From Streptomyces sp. SAI-127 (GTDB lineage Bacteria > Actinomycetota > Actinomycetes > Streptomycetales > Streptomycetaceae), in the NCBI RefSeq assembly GCF_029894425.1, contig NZ_JARXYJ010000001.1, forward strand, positions 8,328,501-8,392,500: DNA of 64,000 bases. The letters are read 5' to 3'. A program made the translations under genes and the position numbers. The notes below the pieces were generated by a model that saw only the letters and a program-made list of their open reading frames with translations, was not told where the DNA came from and did no database searches. This document shows, in pieces, positions 33,768 through 42,580 of the stretch. The stretch's first letter is position 1. The number at the start of each line of letters is the position of its first letter.

Positions 33768-36366
33768 GATCCCGCTCGGCGACTGGGTCAACGACACCGT
33801 CGACTGGCTGCTGGACCACGTGTCCTGGCTCTTCGACTTCCTCAAGACCGTCTTCACCGGCACCTACGACGGTATCGACGCCGTCCTCCAGGCGCCCCAG
33901 CCCCTCCTGCTCGCGGGCATCTTCGCCGTGATCGCCTTCTGGCTGCGCGGCACCCTGGCCGGCCTCCTCACCTTCGCGGGATTCGCCTTCATCGACTCCC
34001 TCGAACTGTGGGAGGACGCGATGACGACCCTCTCGCTGGTCCTCGTCGCCACGATCATCGCGCTGGTGATAGCCGTCCCCGTGGGCATCTGGGCGGCCCG
34101 CTCGAACCGGGTCAGCGGACTCGTCCGGCCCGTCCTGGACTTCATGCAGACGCTGCCCGCGATGATCTACCTCATCCCGGCGATCCTGTTCTTCGGCACC
34201 GGCGCCTCCGCGGGCATCGTCGCCACCCTGATCTTCGCGCTCGCCCCCGGCGTCCGCATGACCGAACTCGGCATCCGCCAGGTCGACAAGGAGCTCGTCG
34301 AGGCCGCCGAGGCGTTCGGCACCAGCCCCCGCGACACCCTCCTGCGCGTCCAGCTGCCGCTCGCGCTGCCCACCGTGATGGCGGGCGTCAACCAGGTCAT
34401 CATGCTGGGCCTGTCGATGGCCGCGATCGCCGGCATGGTCGGCACCGGCGGCCTCGGCGGCGACGTCAACGAGGCCATCGGCCAGCTCAACGTGGGCCTC
34501 GGCTCCGAGGCCGGTGTCGCCATCGTGATCCTGGCGATCTACCTCGACCGCATGACCAGCGCGCTCGGCACCCAGGTCTCCCCGCTGGGCCGCCGCGCCG
34601 CCGCCAAGGCGCGCACGACCCAGGGGCTCAGGATCTGGTCCTACCGCCCCCGTCCGCAGGTCGCCGTGATCGGCGTCGTCGTCCTCGCCCTCGTCGCGGG
34701 CGGCATGGGGATCTTCGGCGGCACCTCGGGCGAGGCCACGGCCGTCTCCGGCAGCAAGGACGTCGGCCAGGGCAAGAAGATCAGCATCGGCTACGTCCCC
34801 TGGGACGACGGCGTCGCCTCCACCTTCCTCTGGAAGGAGATCCTGGAGGAACGCGGCTACCAGGTGGACGCCAAGCAGTTCGACGCCGGGCCGCTCTACA
34901 CCTCCCTCGCCTCCGGCAACGCCGACTTCATGACCGGCGCCTGGCTGCCGACCACCCACGAGCAGTACTGGAAGAAGTACGGCAGCAAGCTCGACGACCT
35001 CGGGGCCTGGTACGACAAGACGTCTCTCGAGCTGAGCGTGCCGTCGTACATGAAGGACATCAACTCCCTGGCCGACCTCAAGGGCAAGGCCTCCCAGTTC
35101 GGCGGGAACATCACCGGCATCGAGTCGAGCGCCGGTGAGATGGCCCTGCTGAAGAGCAAGGTCCTGGGGGCGTACGGCCTCGACAAGGAGTACAAGGTCG
35201 TCGACAGCTCCACGCCCGCCATGCTGGCCGAGCTCAAGCGGGCGTACGCGCAGAAGGACCCGATCGTCGTCACGCTCTGGTCGCCGCACTGGGCGTACAA
35301 CGACTACGACCTGAAGAAGCTCAAGGACCCCAAGGGTGCCTGGGGCTCGGGCGACGGCATCCACACGGTGGCTCGCAAGGGCTTCGCGCAGGAGAACCCG
35401 GTCGTCGGACAGTGGCTGAAGGGCTTCAAGCTGGACGAGAAGCAGCTCACCAGCCTGGAGGCCGAGATCAACAAGGCGGGCAAGGGCAAGCAGCAGGACG
35501 CCGTGCGCACCTGGCTGAAGCAGCACCCCGGCCTGGTCGACAAGCTGGCCCCCGTCCAGAAGACGGCGGCCGAGACCAAGCGCCCGGTGAACGTGGCATG
35601 GTTCCCCTGGGACGAGGACATCGCCGTCACGTACCTCTGGAAGAACGTTCTCGAAAAGCGCGGCTACCGGCTCAACCTCAAGCAGATGGACGTCGGCCCG
35701 GTCTACACGGGTCTCGCCTCCGGAGACCTGGACCTCAACTTCGACGCCTGGCTGCCGTACGCCCAGAAGAACTACTGGGACAAGAGCAAGGACAGACTCA
35801 CCGACCTCGGCACCTGGTACGAGCCGACCTCGCTGGAGGTCGCGGTGCCGTCGTACGTCAAGGGTGTGAAGTCCTACGAGGACCTGAAGGGCAAGGCCTC
35901 CCAGTTCGACGGGAAGATCATCGGCATCGAGCCGGGCACCGGCGAGATGAACCTCCTCAAGAACAAGGTCCTGCCCGGCTACGGCCTCGACAAGGAGTAC
36001 GACGTCGTCGACGGCTCCACGCCCGCGATGCTGGCCGAGCTCAAGCGCGCCTACGCCAAGAAGCAGCCCGTCGCCGTCGTCCTGTGGTCCCCGCACTGGG
36101 CCTACAGCCAGTACGACCTCACCAAGCTGAAGGACGACAAGAAGCTCTTCGGCGAGGGCAACACGATCCGCACCATCGCCAACGAGAAGTTCCCCTCGCA
36201 GTATCCGCAGCTCACCAAGTGGATCAAGGGCTTCCATATGAGCGAGGACGAGCTCGGTACCCTGGAGGGTGAGATCAACAAGTACGGCCAGGGTCACGAG
36301 GAGCAGGCGGTCGCCGCCTGGCTCAAGGAGCACCCTGGGATGGTCGGGCGGATGACACCGTCATAA
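33760..36366 (+). CDS. Glycine betaine ABC permease fused to two substrate-binding domains
   Basis: The 868-residue fusion begins with a ProW-type permease (residues 1-310; TMs include LVLVATIIALVIAVPVGIWA and the EAA-like loop VEAAEAFGTSPRDTLLRVQLP). A transmembrane anchor near 310-325 is followed by two tandem OpuAC-type binding domains. Domain 1 runs from about 340 to 600 (GYVPWDDGVASTFLWKEILE) and domain 2 from about 608 to 866 (AWFPWDEDIAVTYLWKNVLE). The domains are close paralogues. Each has the Trp-rich elements that cage quaternary amines (SPHWAY, WLP). The tandem arrangement may raise uptake rate or combine two affinities. Confidence 0.93.
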   Translation: MPRIPLGDWVNDTVDWLLDHVSWLFDFLKTVFTGTYDGIDAVLQAPQPLLLAGIFAVIAFWLRGTLAGLLTFAGFAFIDSLELWEDAMTTLSLVLVATIIALVIAVPVGIWAARSNRVSGLVRPVLDFMQTLPAMIYLIPAILFFGTGASAGIVATLIFALAPGVRMTELGIRQVDKELVEAAEAFGTSPRDTLLRVQLPLALPTVMAGVNQVIMLGLSMAAIAGMVGTGGLGGDVNEAIGQLNVGLGSEAGVAIVILAIYLDRMTSALGTQVSPLGRRAAAKARTTQGLRIWSYRPRPQVAVIGVVVLALVAGGMGIFGGTSGEATAVSGSKDVGQGKKISIGYVPWDDGVASTFLWKEILEERGYQVDAKQFDAGPLYTSLASGNADFMTGAWLPTTHEQYWKKYGSKLDDLGAWYDKTSLELSVPSYMKDINSLADLKGKASQFGGNITGIESSAGEMALLKSKVLGAYGLDKEYKVVDSSTPAMLAELKRAYAQKDPIVVTLWSPHWAYNDYDLKKLKDPKGAWGSGDGIHTVARKGFAQENPVVGQWLKGFKLDEKQLTSLEAEINKAGKGKQQDAVRTWLKQHPGLVDKLAPVQKTAAETKRPVNVAWFPWDEDIAVTYLWKNVLEKRGYRLNLKQMDVGPVYTGLASGDLDLNFDAWLPYAQKNYWDKSKDRLTDLGTWYEPTSLEVAVPSYVKGVKSYEDLKGKASQFDGKIIGIEPGTGEMNLLKNKVLPGYGLDKEYDVVDGSTPAMLAELKRAYAKKQPVAVVLWSPHWAYSQYDLTKLKDDKKLFGEGNTIRTIANEKFPSQYPQLTKWIKGFHMSEDELGTLEGEINKYGQGHEEQAVAAWLKEHPGMVGRMTPS

Positions 36367-36480
36367 CCGCTCCGGAAGCACGGTAAGGATCCGGCCAACC
36401 ACATAGAGCTACGCCATCGCCCGAACTTCGCCACCGACAAGGGGACTTGAGCGGCGGCCAACGGGTGAGGGCCCGGCTTC

Positions 36481-36509
36481 CGGCCCCCTGGTGATCCACC
36501 GGGGGGCCG
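36481..36509. terminator. Terminator after the betaine transporter operon
   Basis: Arms CGGCCCCC and GGGGGCCG enclose TGGTGATCCACC, which can itself pair, making a long GC stem in the 294-bp gap before the cupin regulator gene. The rest of that gap should hold the promoter of the regulator; I see no other structure there. Confidence 0.75.
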
Positions 36510-36660
36510 TTCGGCTGGCGTGAAGTGTGAGGTACGGTCGCACGCCGTGTGACATCGATGTGACGGCCGCATGAAACGGTTTGCCGAACATGCGTAGGGT
36601 GCAGACAACTCATCAGGGGACGTGTCACAGGACCGACGAGCGTAGGAGGGAGCCGGAGCC

Positions 36661-37230
36661 ATGGGCGACCACAAAGAACAGCCCCTTCGGGTCGGCGCGG
36701 CCGTGCGCCGCAGGCGCCGCGCGCTGGAGCTCACCCTCGCCGTCGTGGCCGAGCGCAGCGGCCTCTCGGTCCCCTTCCTGAGCCAGATCGAGAACGAACG
36801 CGCCCGTCCCAGCCGCAGCTCCCTGGAGAAGGTCGCCGACGCCCTGCGCACCACGGCCGTCGAACTCCTCGCCGCCGCCGACCCGGCGTGCAGCGTCGAC
36901 GTCGTGCACGCCGAGGGGCCGGAGCCGGACTACGCACCCCGGATGCGTTCCCTGGTGCGCGGTCACCACCAGATGCACGCCCAGGAGTTCACCGGCGACC
37001 ATGACGCGGGGCGTGAATTCCAGTACCGCAACGACCAGTTGATGTACGTCGCCGACGGCGCGGTGGATGTCGAGGCGGAGGGGCGCGCCTACCGGCTGGG
37101 CCGCGGCGACACCCTGTACCTCACCGGCGGGGTGCGGCACCGCTGGCGGGCGACCGTGGCGGACACCCGTGTGGTCGTCGTCGCCGTGGCCGAACACATC
37201 GAGGCGGTCCGGGACCGGCCCCGGCGGTGA
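36661..37230 (+). CDS. XRE-family regulator with C-terminal cupin domain
   Basis: The 189-residue protein has an HTH_3 domain at about 10-65 (VGAAVRRRRRALELTLAVVA, VPFLSQIENERARPS) and a cupin_2 fold at about 105-180 (FQYRNDQLMYVADGAVDVEA, YRLGRGDTLYLTGGVRHRWR). The cupin pocket usually senses a small metabolite. It overlaps the BtuF-like gene by GTGA, so the two should act together. Confidence 0.9.
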   Translation: MGDHKEQPLRVGAAVRRRRRALELTLAVVAERSGLSVPFLSQIENERARPSRSSLEKVADALRTTAVELLAAADPACSVDVVHAEGPEPDYAPRMRSLVRGHHQMHAQEFTGDHDAGREFQYRNDQLMYVADGAVDVEAEGRAYRLGRGDTLYLTGGVRHRWRATVADTRVVVVAVAEHIEAVRDRPRR

Positions 37231-37943
37231 GAGTCGTCTCGCTGGTCCCCTCGCTGACCGAGGCGATCGCCCGCTCGGCACCGGGCGCCCTGGTCGGCGC
37301 CACCGACTGGTGCACCCATCCGGCGGACCTCGCCGTCACCCGCGTCGGCGGCACCAAGAACCCGAAGCTCGACCGGATCACCGCCCTCGCCCCCGACCTG
37401 GTGATCGCGAACGAGGAGGAGAACCGGGAGCCGGATCTGGCCGCTCTGCGGGAGGCGGGTCTGGAGGTCCTGGTCACCGAGGTCCGGGACGTCCCGCAGG
37501 CCTTCCGGGAGCTGGCCCGGGTGACCGAGGCGTGTGGCGTCGTACGGCCGCGCTGGCTGGACGAGGCCGAGGAGTCCTGGTCGGCGCTCGCGCCCCCCGT
37601 GCGCCGCAGGACCGCCGTCGTACCGATCTGGCGGCGGCCGTGGATGGTGCTGGGCCGGGACACGTTCGCGGGCGACGTGCTGTCCCGCCTGGGCGTGGAC
37701 CACGTGTACGCCGGCCACGAGGACCGCTATCCACGTGTCCCGCTGGAGGAGTTGCGGGCGGCGGCACCGGACGTGGTCGTCCTCCCCGACGAGCCGTACC
37801 GCTTCACCCCCGAGGACGGCCCGGAGGCCTTCCCCGGCCTGCCCTGCGCACTCGTCAGCGGACGGCACCTGACGTGGTACGGACCCTCACTGGCAGAGGC
37901 GCCACGGGCGCTGGGCGAGGCCCTGAGAGCAGCGCGCCGCTGA
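37227..37943 (+). CDS. Cytosolic BtuF/helical-backbone metal-receptor-like protein
   Basis: The 238-residue protein matches the periplasmic-binding fold for vitamin B12 or ferric siderophores (RVVSLVPSLTEAIARSAPGA, DLVIANEEENREPDLAALRE, EDRYPRVPLEELRAAAPDVV), but it starts directly at the first strand with no signal peptide or lipobox. It is therefore probably cytoplasmic, and no transporter genes adjoin it. Its ligand is unknown. GTG 37227 overlaps the regulator's stop. Its last 89 bp overlap, in antiparallel sense, the 3' end of the TDT transporter gene. Confidence 0.85.
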   Translation: MRVVSLVPSLTEAIARSAPGALVGATDWCTHPADLAVTRVGGTKNPKLDRITALAPDLVIANEEENREPDLAALREAGLEVLVTEVRDVPQAFRELARVTEACGVVRPRWLDEAEESWSALAPPVRRRTAVVPIWRRPWMVLGRDTFAGDVLSRLGVDHVYAGHEDRYPRVPLEELRAAAPDVVVLPDEPYRFTPEDGPEAFPGLPCALVSGRHLTWYGPSLAEAPRALGEALRAARR

Positions 37944-38979
37944 CGACTCCGCGCGCGGTGTGCAGGGCGGCGGTGGCCCAGGCGGCGACGAGAGCGACGA
38001 AGAGACCGGTGGCGAGCCAGTCGTACACGACGAGTCCGGTGTGCCGGGCCAGTGCCTCGGCCCCCGTGACACAGGTGCCCACCGGGAAGGTGAAGGCCCA
38101 CCAGGTCATCGCGAACCGCATCCCGTGCCGGTGCGCACGGACGACATGCGCGGTGGCGAGCCCCAGCCACAGCAGCGCGAACCCCATGACGGGAACGCCG
38201 TACAGCACCGCGAGGACGCCGAAACCCTGGCTGTAGGGGGCCGCCACGACACCGGGGGCCACGTCCGCGAACTTGCCGACGGCGGTGGTGGACTGGCCGA
38301 GCGGGCCGAGGACCAGGAAGAGGGTCGGGGTGAGGGCGAGGGGGAGCGGCCCGCCGGTGACGATCCGGGCGAAGACGAGCGGCAGCATGGCCAGGGTCGC
38401 GAGAAGGCTGAGCCCGAACATCGCGAAGCAGGCGAGGAGCAGGGTCTCGCGCGGCTGACCGGCCGGGAGATACGGCACGAGGAGCGGCCCGAGCGCGGCG
38501 GACACCATGGGCGCGACGAGTGGGAGCAGCCACACGGGCGTGGCCTGCCGCGGGTCGGCTTTCTGCCGTACGGCCATGAGGTACGGCACGGTGACCGCGG
38601 CGGCCAGCCCCACGGCCGTACCCGCGGTGAACAGCACGGCGTCCAGGGCGACCGCGGCCGTCGTCCCGATCCAGTACCGGCCGACGGTGAGGGCACCGCC
38701 GCCGACGGCCAGCAGGGCCATGGCGAGGCAGCCGTAGAAGGGGGCCATGGCAGGGTCGAGGAGGTGGGCGCGGGCCTGGTCGCGGTGGTGGCGCCAGTGC
38801 AGGGCGCGGGCGCAGAGAAGGGTGACCAGCAGGGCGAGGGACAGGAGCCAGACGGCCGCGCAGATCGTGCGCAGGCCGGGGAGGTGCACGGGGAGCGCGA
38901 TGCCGGCGGTGGCGACGATCGCGGTGCCCATGACGGAGGCGTACCAGTTCGGCCCGAGATGACGGACGGCGGTGACCAT
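37855..38979 (-). CDS. TDT-family transporter (TehA/SLAC1-like)
   Basis: The 374-residue membrane protein has about ten helices and the TDT pattern (HLGPNWYASVMGTAIVATAG at the start, GMRFAMTWWAFTFPVGTCV near the end). Family members export tellurite, sulfite, malate or other anions. The gene is divergent from a LysR regulator with 70 bp between starts, and this regulator probably controls it. The C-terminal 25 or so residues are Pro/Arg-rich and lie within the overlap with the convergent gene. Confidence 0.9.
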   Translation of the reverse strand: MVTAVRHLGPNWYASVMGTAIVATAGIALPVHLPGLRTICAAVWLLSLALLVTLLCARALHWRHHRDQARAHLLDPAMAPFYGCLAMALLAVGGGALTVGRYWIGTTAAVALDAVLFTAGTAVGLAAAVTVPYLMAVRQKADPRQATPVWLLPLVAPMVSAALGPLLVPYLPAGQPRETLLLACFAMFGLSLLATLAMLPLVFARIVTGGPLPLALTPTLFLVLGPLGQSTTAVGKFADVAPGVVAAPYSQGFGVLAVLYGVPVMGFALLWLGLATAHVVRAHRHGMRFAMTWWAFTFPVGTCVTGAEALARHTGLVVYDWLATGLFVALVAAWATAALHTARGVVSGALLSGPRPAPVAPLPVRVRTTSGAVR

Positions 38980-39049
38980 GTCTCCACGGTGTCGTTCGGG
39001 ACGGGCCGCGACCAGGGAGTATGGCTCTATGAGGGCATAAGCTGTCTTT

Positions 39050-39976
39050 ATGAGCGGTGTGGATCAGCAAGGGGCGGCGGTGGGCGGCGGGCTGGCCCAC
39101 CGGGTACCGGATCTCGGGGCGCTGGAGCTGCTGCTGGCCGTGGCGCGGCTCGGGAGCCTCGGCGGGGCGGCGCGGGAGGTCGGCATCACCCAGCCGGCGG
39201 CGAGCAGCCGGATCCGCTCGATGGAACGGCAGTTGGGAGTGGCCCTGGTCGACCGCTCGCCCCGCGGCTCCCGGCTCACGGACGCCGGGGCGCTGGTGAC
39301 GGACTGGGCGCGGCGGATCGTGGCGGCGGCGGAGGCCTTCGACGCGGGGGCGCAGGCGCTGCGGGTCCGGCGCGACTCCCGGCTGCGGGTGGCGGCGAGC
39401 ATGACGATCGCGGAGTATCTGCTGCCGGGGTGGCTGCTGGCGCTGCGTGCCGGGCGGCCGGACACGGCGGTGTCCCTGCATGCGGGGAACTCGGCGACGG
39501 TGGCGGAGCGGTTGCTGTCGGACGAGGCGGACCTGGGCTTCGTGGAGGGCCTGACGGTCCCTCCCGGCCTCGACTCGGTGGTGATAGCCCACGACCACCT
39601 CATCGTGGTGACCGCCCCGGGACACGCGTGGGCCCGCCGCCGATGCCCTGTGGCCTCCACCGAACTGGCGGCGACCCCGCTGATCCTCCGCGAGAAGGGC
39701 TCGGGCACGCGGCAGGTGCTGGACGCGGCCCTGGGCGGCCTGGCCCGCCCGCTGATCGAACTCTCCTCCACCACGGCGGTGAAGGCGGCGGTGGTGAGCG
39801 GAGCGGGTCCTGCGGTCCTGAGCGAGCTCGCGGTGGGGGAGGAGCTGACGATGCGCCGACTGGTGCGGGTGCCGGTGGAGGGGGTGTCCCTGGCGCGGGA
39901 CCTGCGGGCGGTGTGGCCCACGGGGCACCGGCCGGTGGGGCCGGCGAGGGACCTGCTGTCGCTGACGCGGGCGTAG
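39050..39976 (+). CDS. LysR-family transcriptional regulator
   Basis: The 308-residue protein has a LysR winged HTH at about 20-80 (LGALELLLAVARLGSLGGAA, ITQPAASSRIRSMERQLGVA) and a substrate-binding domain from about 105. It is divergent from the TDT transporter gene. The 70-bp intergenic region includes an AT-rich ATAAGCTGTCTTTAT segment that could be a T-N11-A LysR site. Such pairs commonly regulate anion efflux; by analogy the ligand could be sulfite or an organic acid. Confidence 0.9.
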   Translation: MSGVDQQGAAVGGGLAHRVPDLGALELLLAVARLGSLGGAAREVGITQPAASSRIRSMERQLGVALVDRSPRGSRLTDAGALVTDWARRIVAAAEAFDAGAQALRVRRDSRLRVAASMTIAEYLLPGWLLALRAGRPDTAVSLHAGNSATVAERLLSDEADLGFVEGLTVPPGLDSVVIAHDHLIVVTAPGHAWARRRCPVASTELAATPLILREKGSGTRQVLDAALGGLARPLIELSSTTAVKAAVVSGAGPAVLSELAVGEELTMRRLVRVPVEGVSLARDLRAVWPTGHRPVGPARDLLSLTRA

Positions 39977-40032
39977 GACGTCTCCTCACGGGGGCGAAAA
40001 CCCTTGGCGAGCCGGCACAGCGGACCCGCACC

Positions 40033-41004
40033 ATGAACCGCATGACCGCCACCGCCCCGCCCGCCACCGGCGTCCGCACCCCCTGGGAGGACCTCCCCCG
40101 GGCCGTACGCGACGCCGTCGCGGACGTGCTCGGCGGACGGGTCACCCACGCCACCACCCAGCCCGGCGGATTCTCCCCGGGCGCCGCCACCCGCGTCCGC
40201 TCCGCCACCGGCCACCGGGCCTTCGTCAAGGCCGTCAGCGGCGACACCAACCCCCACAGCCCGGAACTGCACCGCGCCGAGGCACGCAACGCCGCCGCGC
40301 TCCCCGCGACGGTCCCGGCGCCCCGCCTGCTCGGCACCTATGACGACGGCACCTGGGTGGCCCTCGTGTACGAGGACGTCCCCGGCCGCCAGCCCCACAT
40401 CCCGTGGCAGAAGGCCGAGTTGGAGCGCGTCCTGGACGCGGTGGCGGAACTGAGCCGCACCCTCACCCCGTCCCCGCTCGACGCCCCGCCCGCCGCCACG
40501 GCCCTCGTCCGCGCCTTCGACGGCTGGCAGCGACTCCTGGACGGTGAGCACGAGGGCCTCGCGGAACGCCTCGGCCCCTGGACCGCCACCCATCTGCCCC
40601 GTCTCGCCGAACTCGCCGCCCCCTGGCCCGACGCGGTCACCGGCGACACCCTCGCCCACGGGGACCTGCGGGCGGACAACATCCTGCTCACCGACGCCGG
40701 CCGTACCGTGTTCGTCGACTGGCCGCACGCCCTGCGTGCCACTGCCTGGTTCGACCTGCTGGTGATGCTGCCGTGCGTCCGCGCCCAGGGCGGCCCGGAC
40801 CCGGAGGAGCTGTTCACGGCACATCCGCTGGGCGCGACCGCCGACCCGGACGCCGTCACCACCGCCCTCGCGGCCGTGACCGGTTACTTCCTGTACCACT
40901 CCCTGCTGCCCCCGCCGCCCGGCATTCCCACCGTCCGGGCCTTCCAGCGGGCACAGGGCGACACGGCCCTGGCCTGGCTCCGGCGTCGGCTCACCGGGCG
41001 CTAG
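40033..41004 (+). CDS. Aminoglycoside-phosphotransferase-fold kinase
   Basis: The 323-residue protein has the APH/choline-kinase fold: LAHGDLRADNILL (catalytic HGDxxxxN) and TVFVDWPHALRATAWFDLLV (metal-binding Asp). It should phosphorylate a small alcohol or antibiotic; the substrate is not evident. Two in-frame ATGs lie at 40033 and 40042; neither has a strong ribosome site. Its 3' end overlaps the convergent amidotransferase gene by 14 bp. Confidence 0.87.
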   Translation: MNRMTATAPPATGVRTPWEDLPRAVRDAVADVLGGRVTHATTQPGGFSPGAATRVRSATGHRAFVKAVSGDTNPHSPELHRAEARNAAALPATVPAPRLLGTYDDGTWVALVYEDVPGRQPHIPWQKAELERVLDAVAELSRTLTPSPLDAPPAATALVRAFDGWQRLLDGEHEGLAERLGPWTATHLPRLAELAAPWPDAVTGDTLAHGDLRADNILLTDAGRTVFVDWPHALRATAWFDLLVMLPCVRAQGGPDPEELFTAHPLGATADPDAVTTALAAVTGYFLYHSLLPPPPGIPTVRAFQRAQGDTALAWLRRRLTGR

Positions 41005-41680
41005 AGGCCGCCACCAGCCCCCGCATCACCCGCAGGTCCGTGCCCATCTCCGGATGCCACTGCACACCCAGCACCCAGGGCGGGCCGGGGAGTTCGACGG
41101 CCTCCACCGTGCCGTCCGGCGCGTACGCCGACGCCAGGAGGCCCTCCCCGAGACGGTCCACCGCCTGGTGGTGGTAGGTCGGCACGGAGGTCTCCTCCGG
41201 GGCGAGATCGCCGTACACCGTGCCCGGTACGGGCTTGACCGGGTGCCGGCCGAAGACTCCCGGCACCTCCGCGTGGCCGTCGATGTGCTGGACGAGCGTG
41301 CCGCCGAGGGCGACGTTCAGCAGCTGCATGCCGCGGCAGATGCCCAGGAGGGGGACGCCGGCCGACAACGCCGCCTCGATCAGGGCCAGCTCCCAGGTGT
41401 CCCGGGCGCGAGCGGGCGGGCCCGTGCGGGGGTCGGGGGCGGCGCCGTAATGGACCGGCTCGACGTCCGGGCCGCCCGCGACGACCAGACCGTCGAGGCG
41501 GGCCACCGTCGCGGCCGCGTGCTCCGGGGCGTCCGGCGGGAGCATCGCCGCGAGACCGCCCGCGCGTTGGACGAGTCGCGGATAGCCCGCCGGCAGCAGT
41601 GCCGCCTCCAGCTCCCAGACGCCCCAGCGCGCGCCGGCCTCCAGATACGTGCTGACACCGATCAGCGGTCGTACGGTCAC
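40991..41680 (-). CDS. Class I glutamine amidotransferase, PuuD-like gamma-glutamyl hydrolase
   Basis: The 229-residue protein has the peptidase C26 triad: nucleophile Cys in LLGICRGMQLLN and His-Glu in VQWHPEMG. Relatives remove the gamma-glutamyl group from gamma-glutamylated amines such as gamma-glutamyl-GABA. Next to a GlnA4-like ligase and two dehydrogenases, it probably completes an amine-catabolism pathway by releasing glutamate. GTG 41680 has GGGAGGG five bases upstream. Confidence 0.88.
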   Translation of the reverse strand: MTVRPLIGVSTYLEAGARWGVWELEAALLPAGYPRLVQRAGGLAAMLPPDAPEHAAATVARLDGLVVAGGPDVEPVHYGAAPDPRTGPPARARDTWELALIEAALSAGVPLLGICRGMQLLNVALGGTLVQHIDGHAEVPGVFGRHPVKPVPGTVYGDLAPEETSVPTYHHQAVDRLGEGLLASAYAPDGTVEAVELPGPPWVLGVQWHPEMGTDLRVMRGLVAASSAR

Positions 41681-41747
41681 ACGGCCCTCCCAGGCTTGCA
41701 ATGGCCCACGCCCATACCTTTGCGCCTGGTGGTGTCAAGAATCAAGG

Positions 41748-42485
41748 TCATGCCAGGAAACCGCGCAGCAGCGCCGCCGTGCCCGCGCAGTGCTCGCGCA
41801 TCATCTCCCGGGCCCCGTCGGCGTCCCCGTCCAGCACCGCCTCCACCAGCGCCGCGTGCTGCCGCTGGGAGTGCTCCAGGTTGCGGACCAGGAGCGGGAT
41901 GCAGTCCAGGAGGTCGTTCACCGAGGCCCGTACCGCCGCGTACTGGGCGGTCAGCGTGGGTGAGCCGCACAGTTCCGCCAGCGTGAGGTGCAGCAGCGTG
42001 TCCAGGCGCCGGTAGTCCGCCAGCGGGGCCTCCTGGGTGGCCGCCAGGGCCTCGCGCAGCCGCTGCGCCTGCTGGTCGGTGAGGCCGTGCGTCGCGCACA
42101 GACCCGCCGCGCCCACCTCCAGGACCTCCCGGAAGCGCAGCACGTCCTCGATGTCCGCCTCGGCGATCCGGCGCCGCAGCTCCTCCTCGCCGACCGCGTC
42201 CTGCGCCCGGGGCAGGACGAACGTGCCGCCGTACCGCCCGCGCCGCGACTCCACCAGCCCCTGGTCCTGGAGCACCTTCAGCACCTCGCGCAGCGTCACC
42301 CGGCTGATCCCGAGCCGCTCCGCGAGCTCCCGCTCGGCCGGCAGCCGCCCGCCCCCCGGTACCAGGCCGAGCCGCACGACCTGGAGGATCTGCTCCAGCG
42401 CCTCCTCGAAGCCGTTGCCCGCCCTGACCGGCCGCAGCACCGGCGTCAACCGGTCGTCCGGGCCGCCGTCAGCGTCCACCGACAT
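41748..42485 (-). CDS. FadR-subfamily GntR regulator
   Basis: The 245-residue protein has a GntR winged helix at about 25-90 (RLPAERELAERLGISRVTLR, EVLKVLQDQGLVESRRGRYG) and an all-helical FCD ligand domain with conserved metal-binding His positions. It lies upstream of and divergent from the glutamine-synthetase-like gene, with 95 bp between starts, and probably controls that cluster. ATG 42485 is chosen over a TTG at 42506. Confidence 0.88.
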   Translation of the reverse strand: MSVDADGGPDDRLTPVLRPVRAGNGFEEALEQILQVVRLGLVPGGGRLPAERELAERLGISRVTLREVLKVLQDQGLVESRRGRYGGTFVLPRAQDAVGEEELRRRIAEADIEDVLRFREVLEVGAAGLCATHGLTDQQAQRLREALAATQEAPLADYRRLDTLLHLTLAELCGSPTLTAQYAAVRASVNDLLDCIPLLVRNLEHSQRQHAALVEAVLDGDADGAREMMREHCAGTAALLRGFLA

Positions 42486-42580
42486 ATGGCCGAGCCCCCT
42501 TCCCAAGCAATGGTTCAGAGCAATACCTTATGGCTCCCGGCCCGGTCGGAAAAACGCGCAGCAGCCGAAGGAGCTCTCCC

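Noticed and set aside
33631..36333. A 900-residue open frame on the minus strand opposite the betaine permease fusion
   Set aside because: The plus strand encodes conserved ABC components; the antisense frame is Gly/Val/Leu-rich with no family features.
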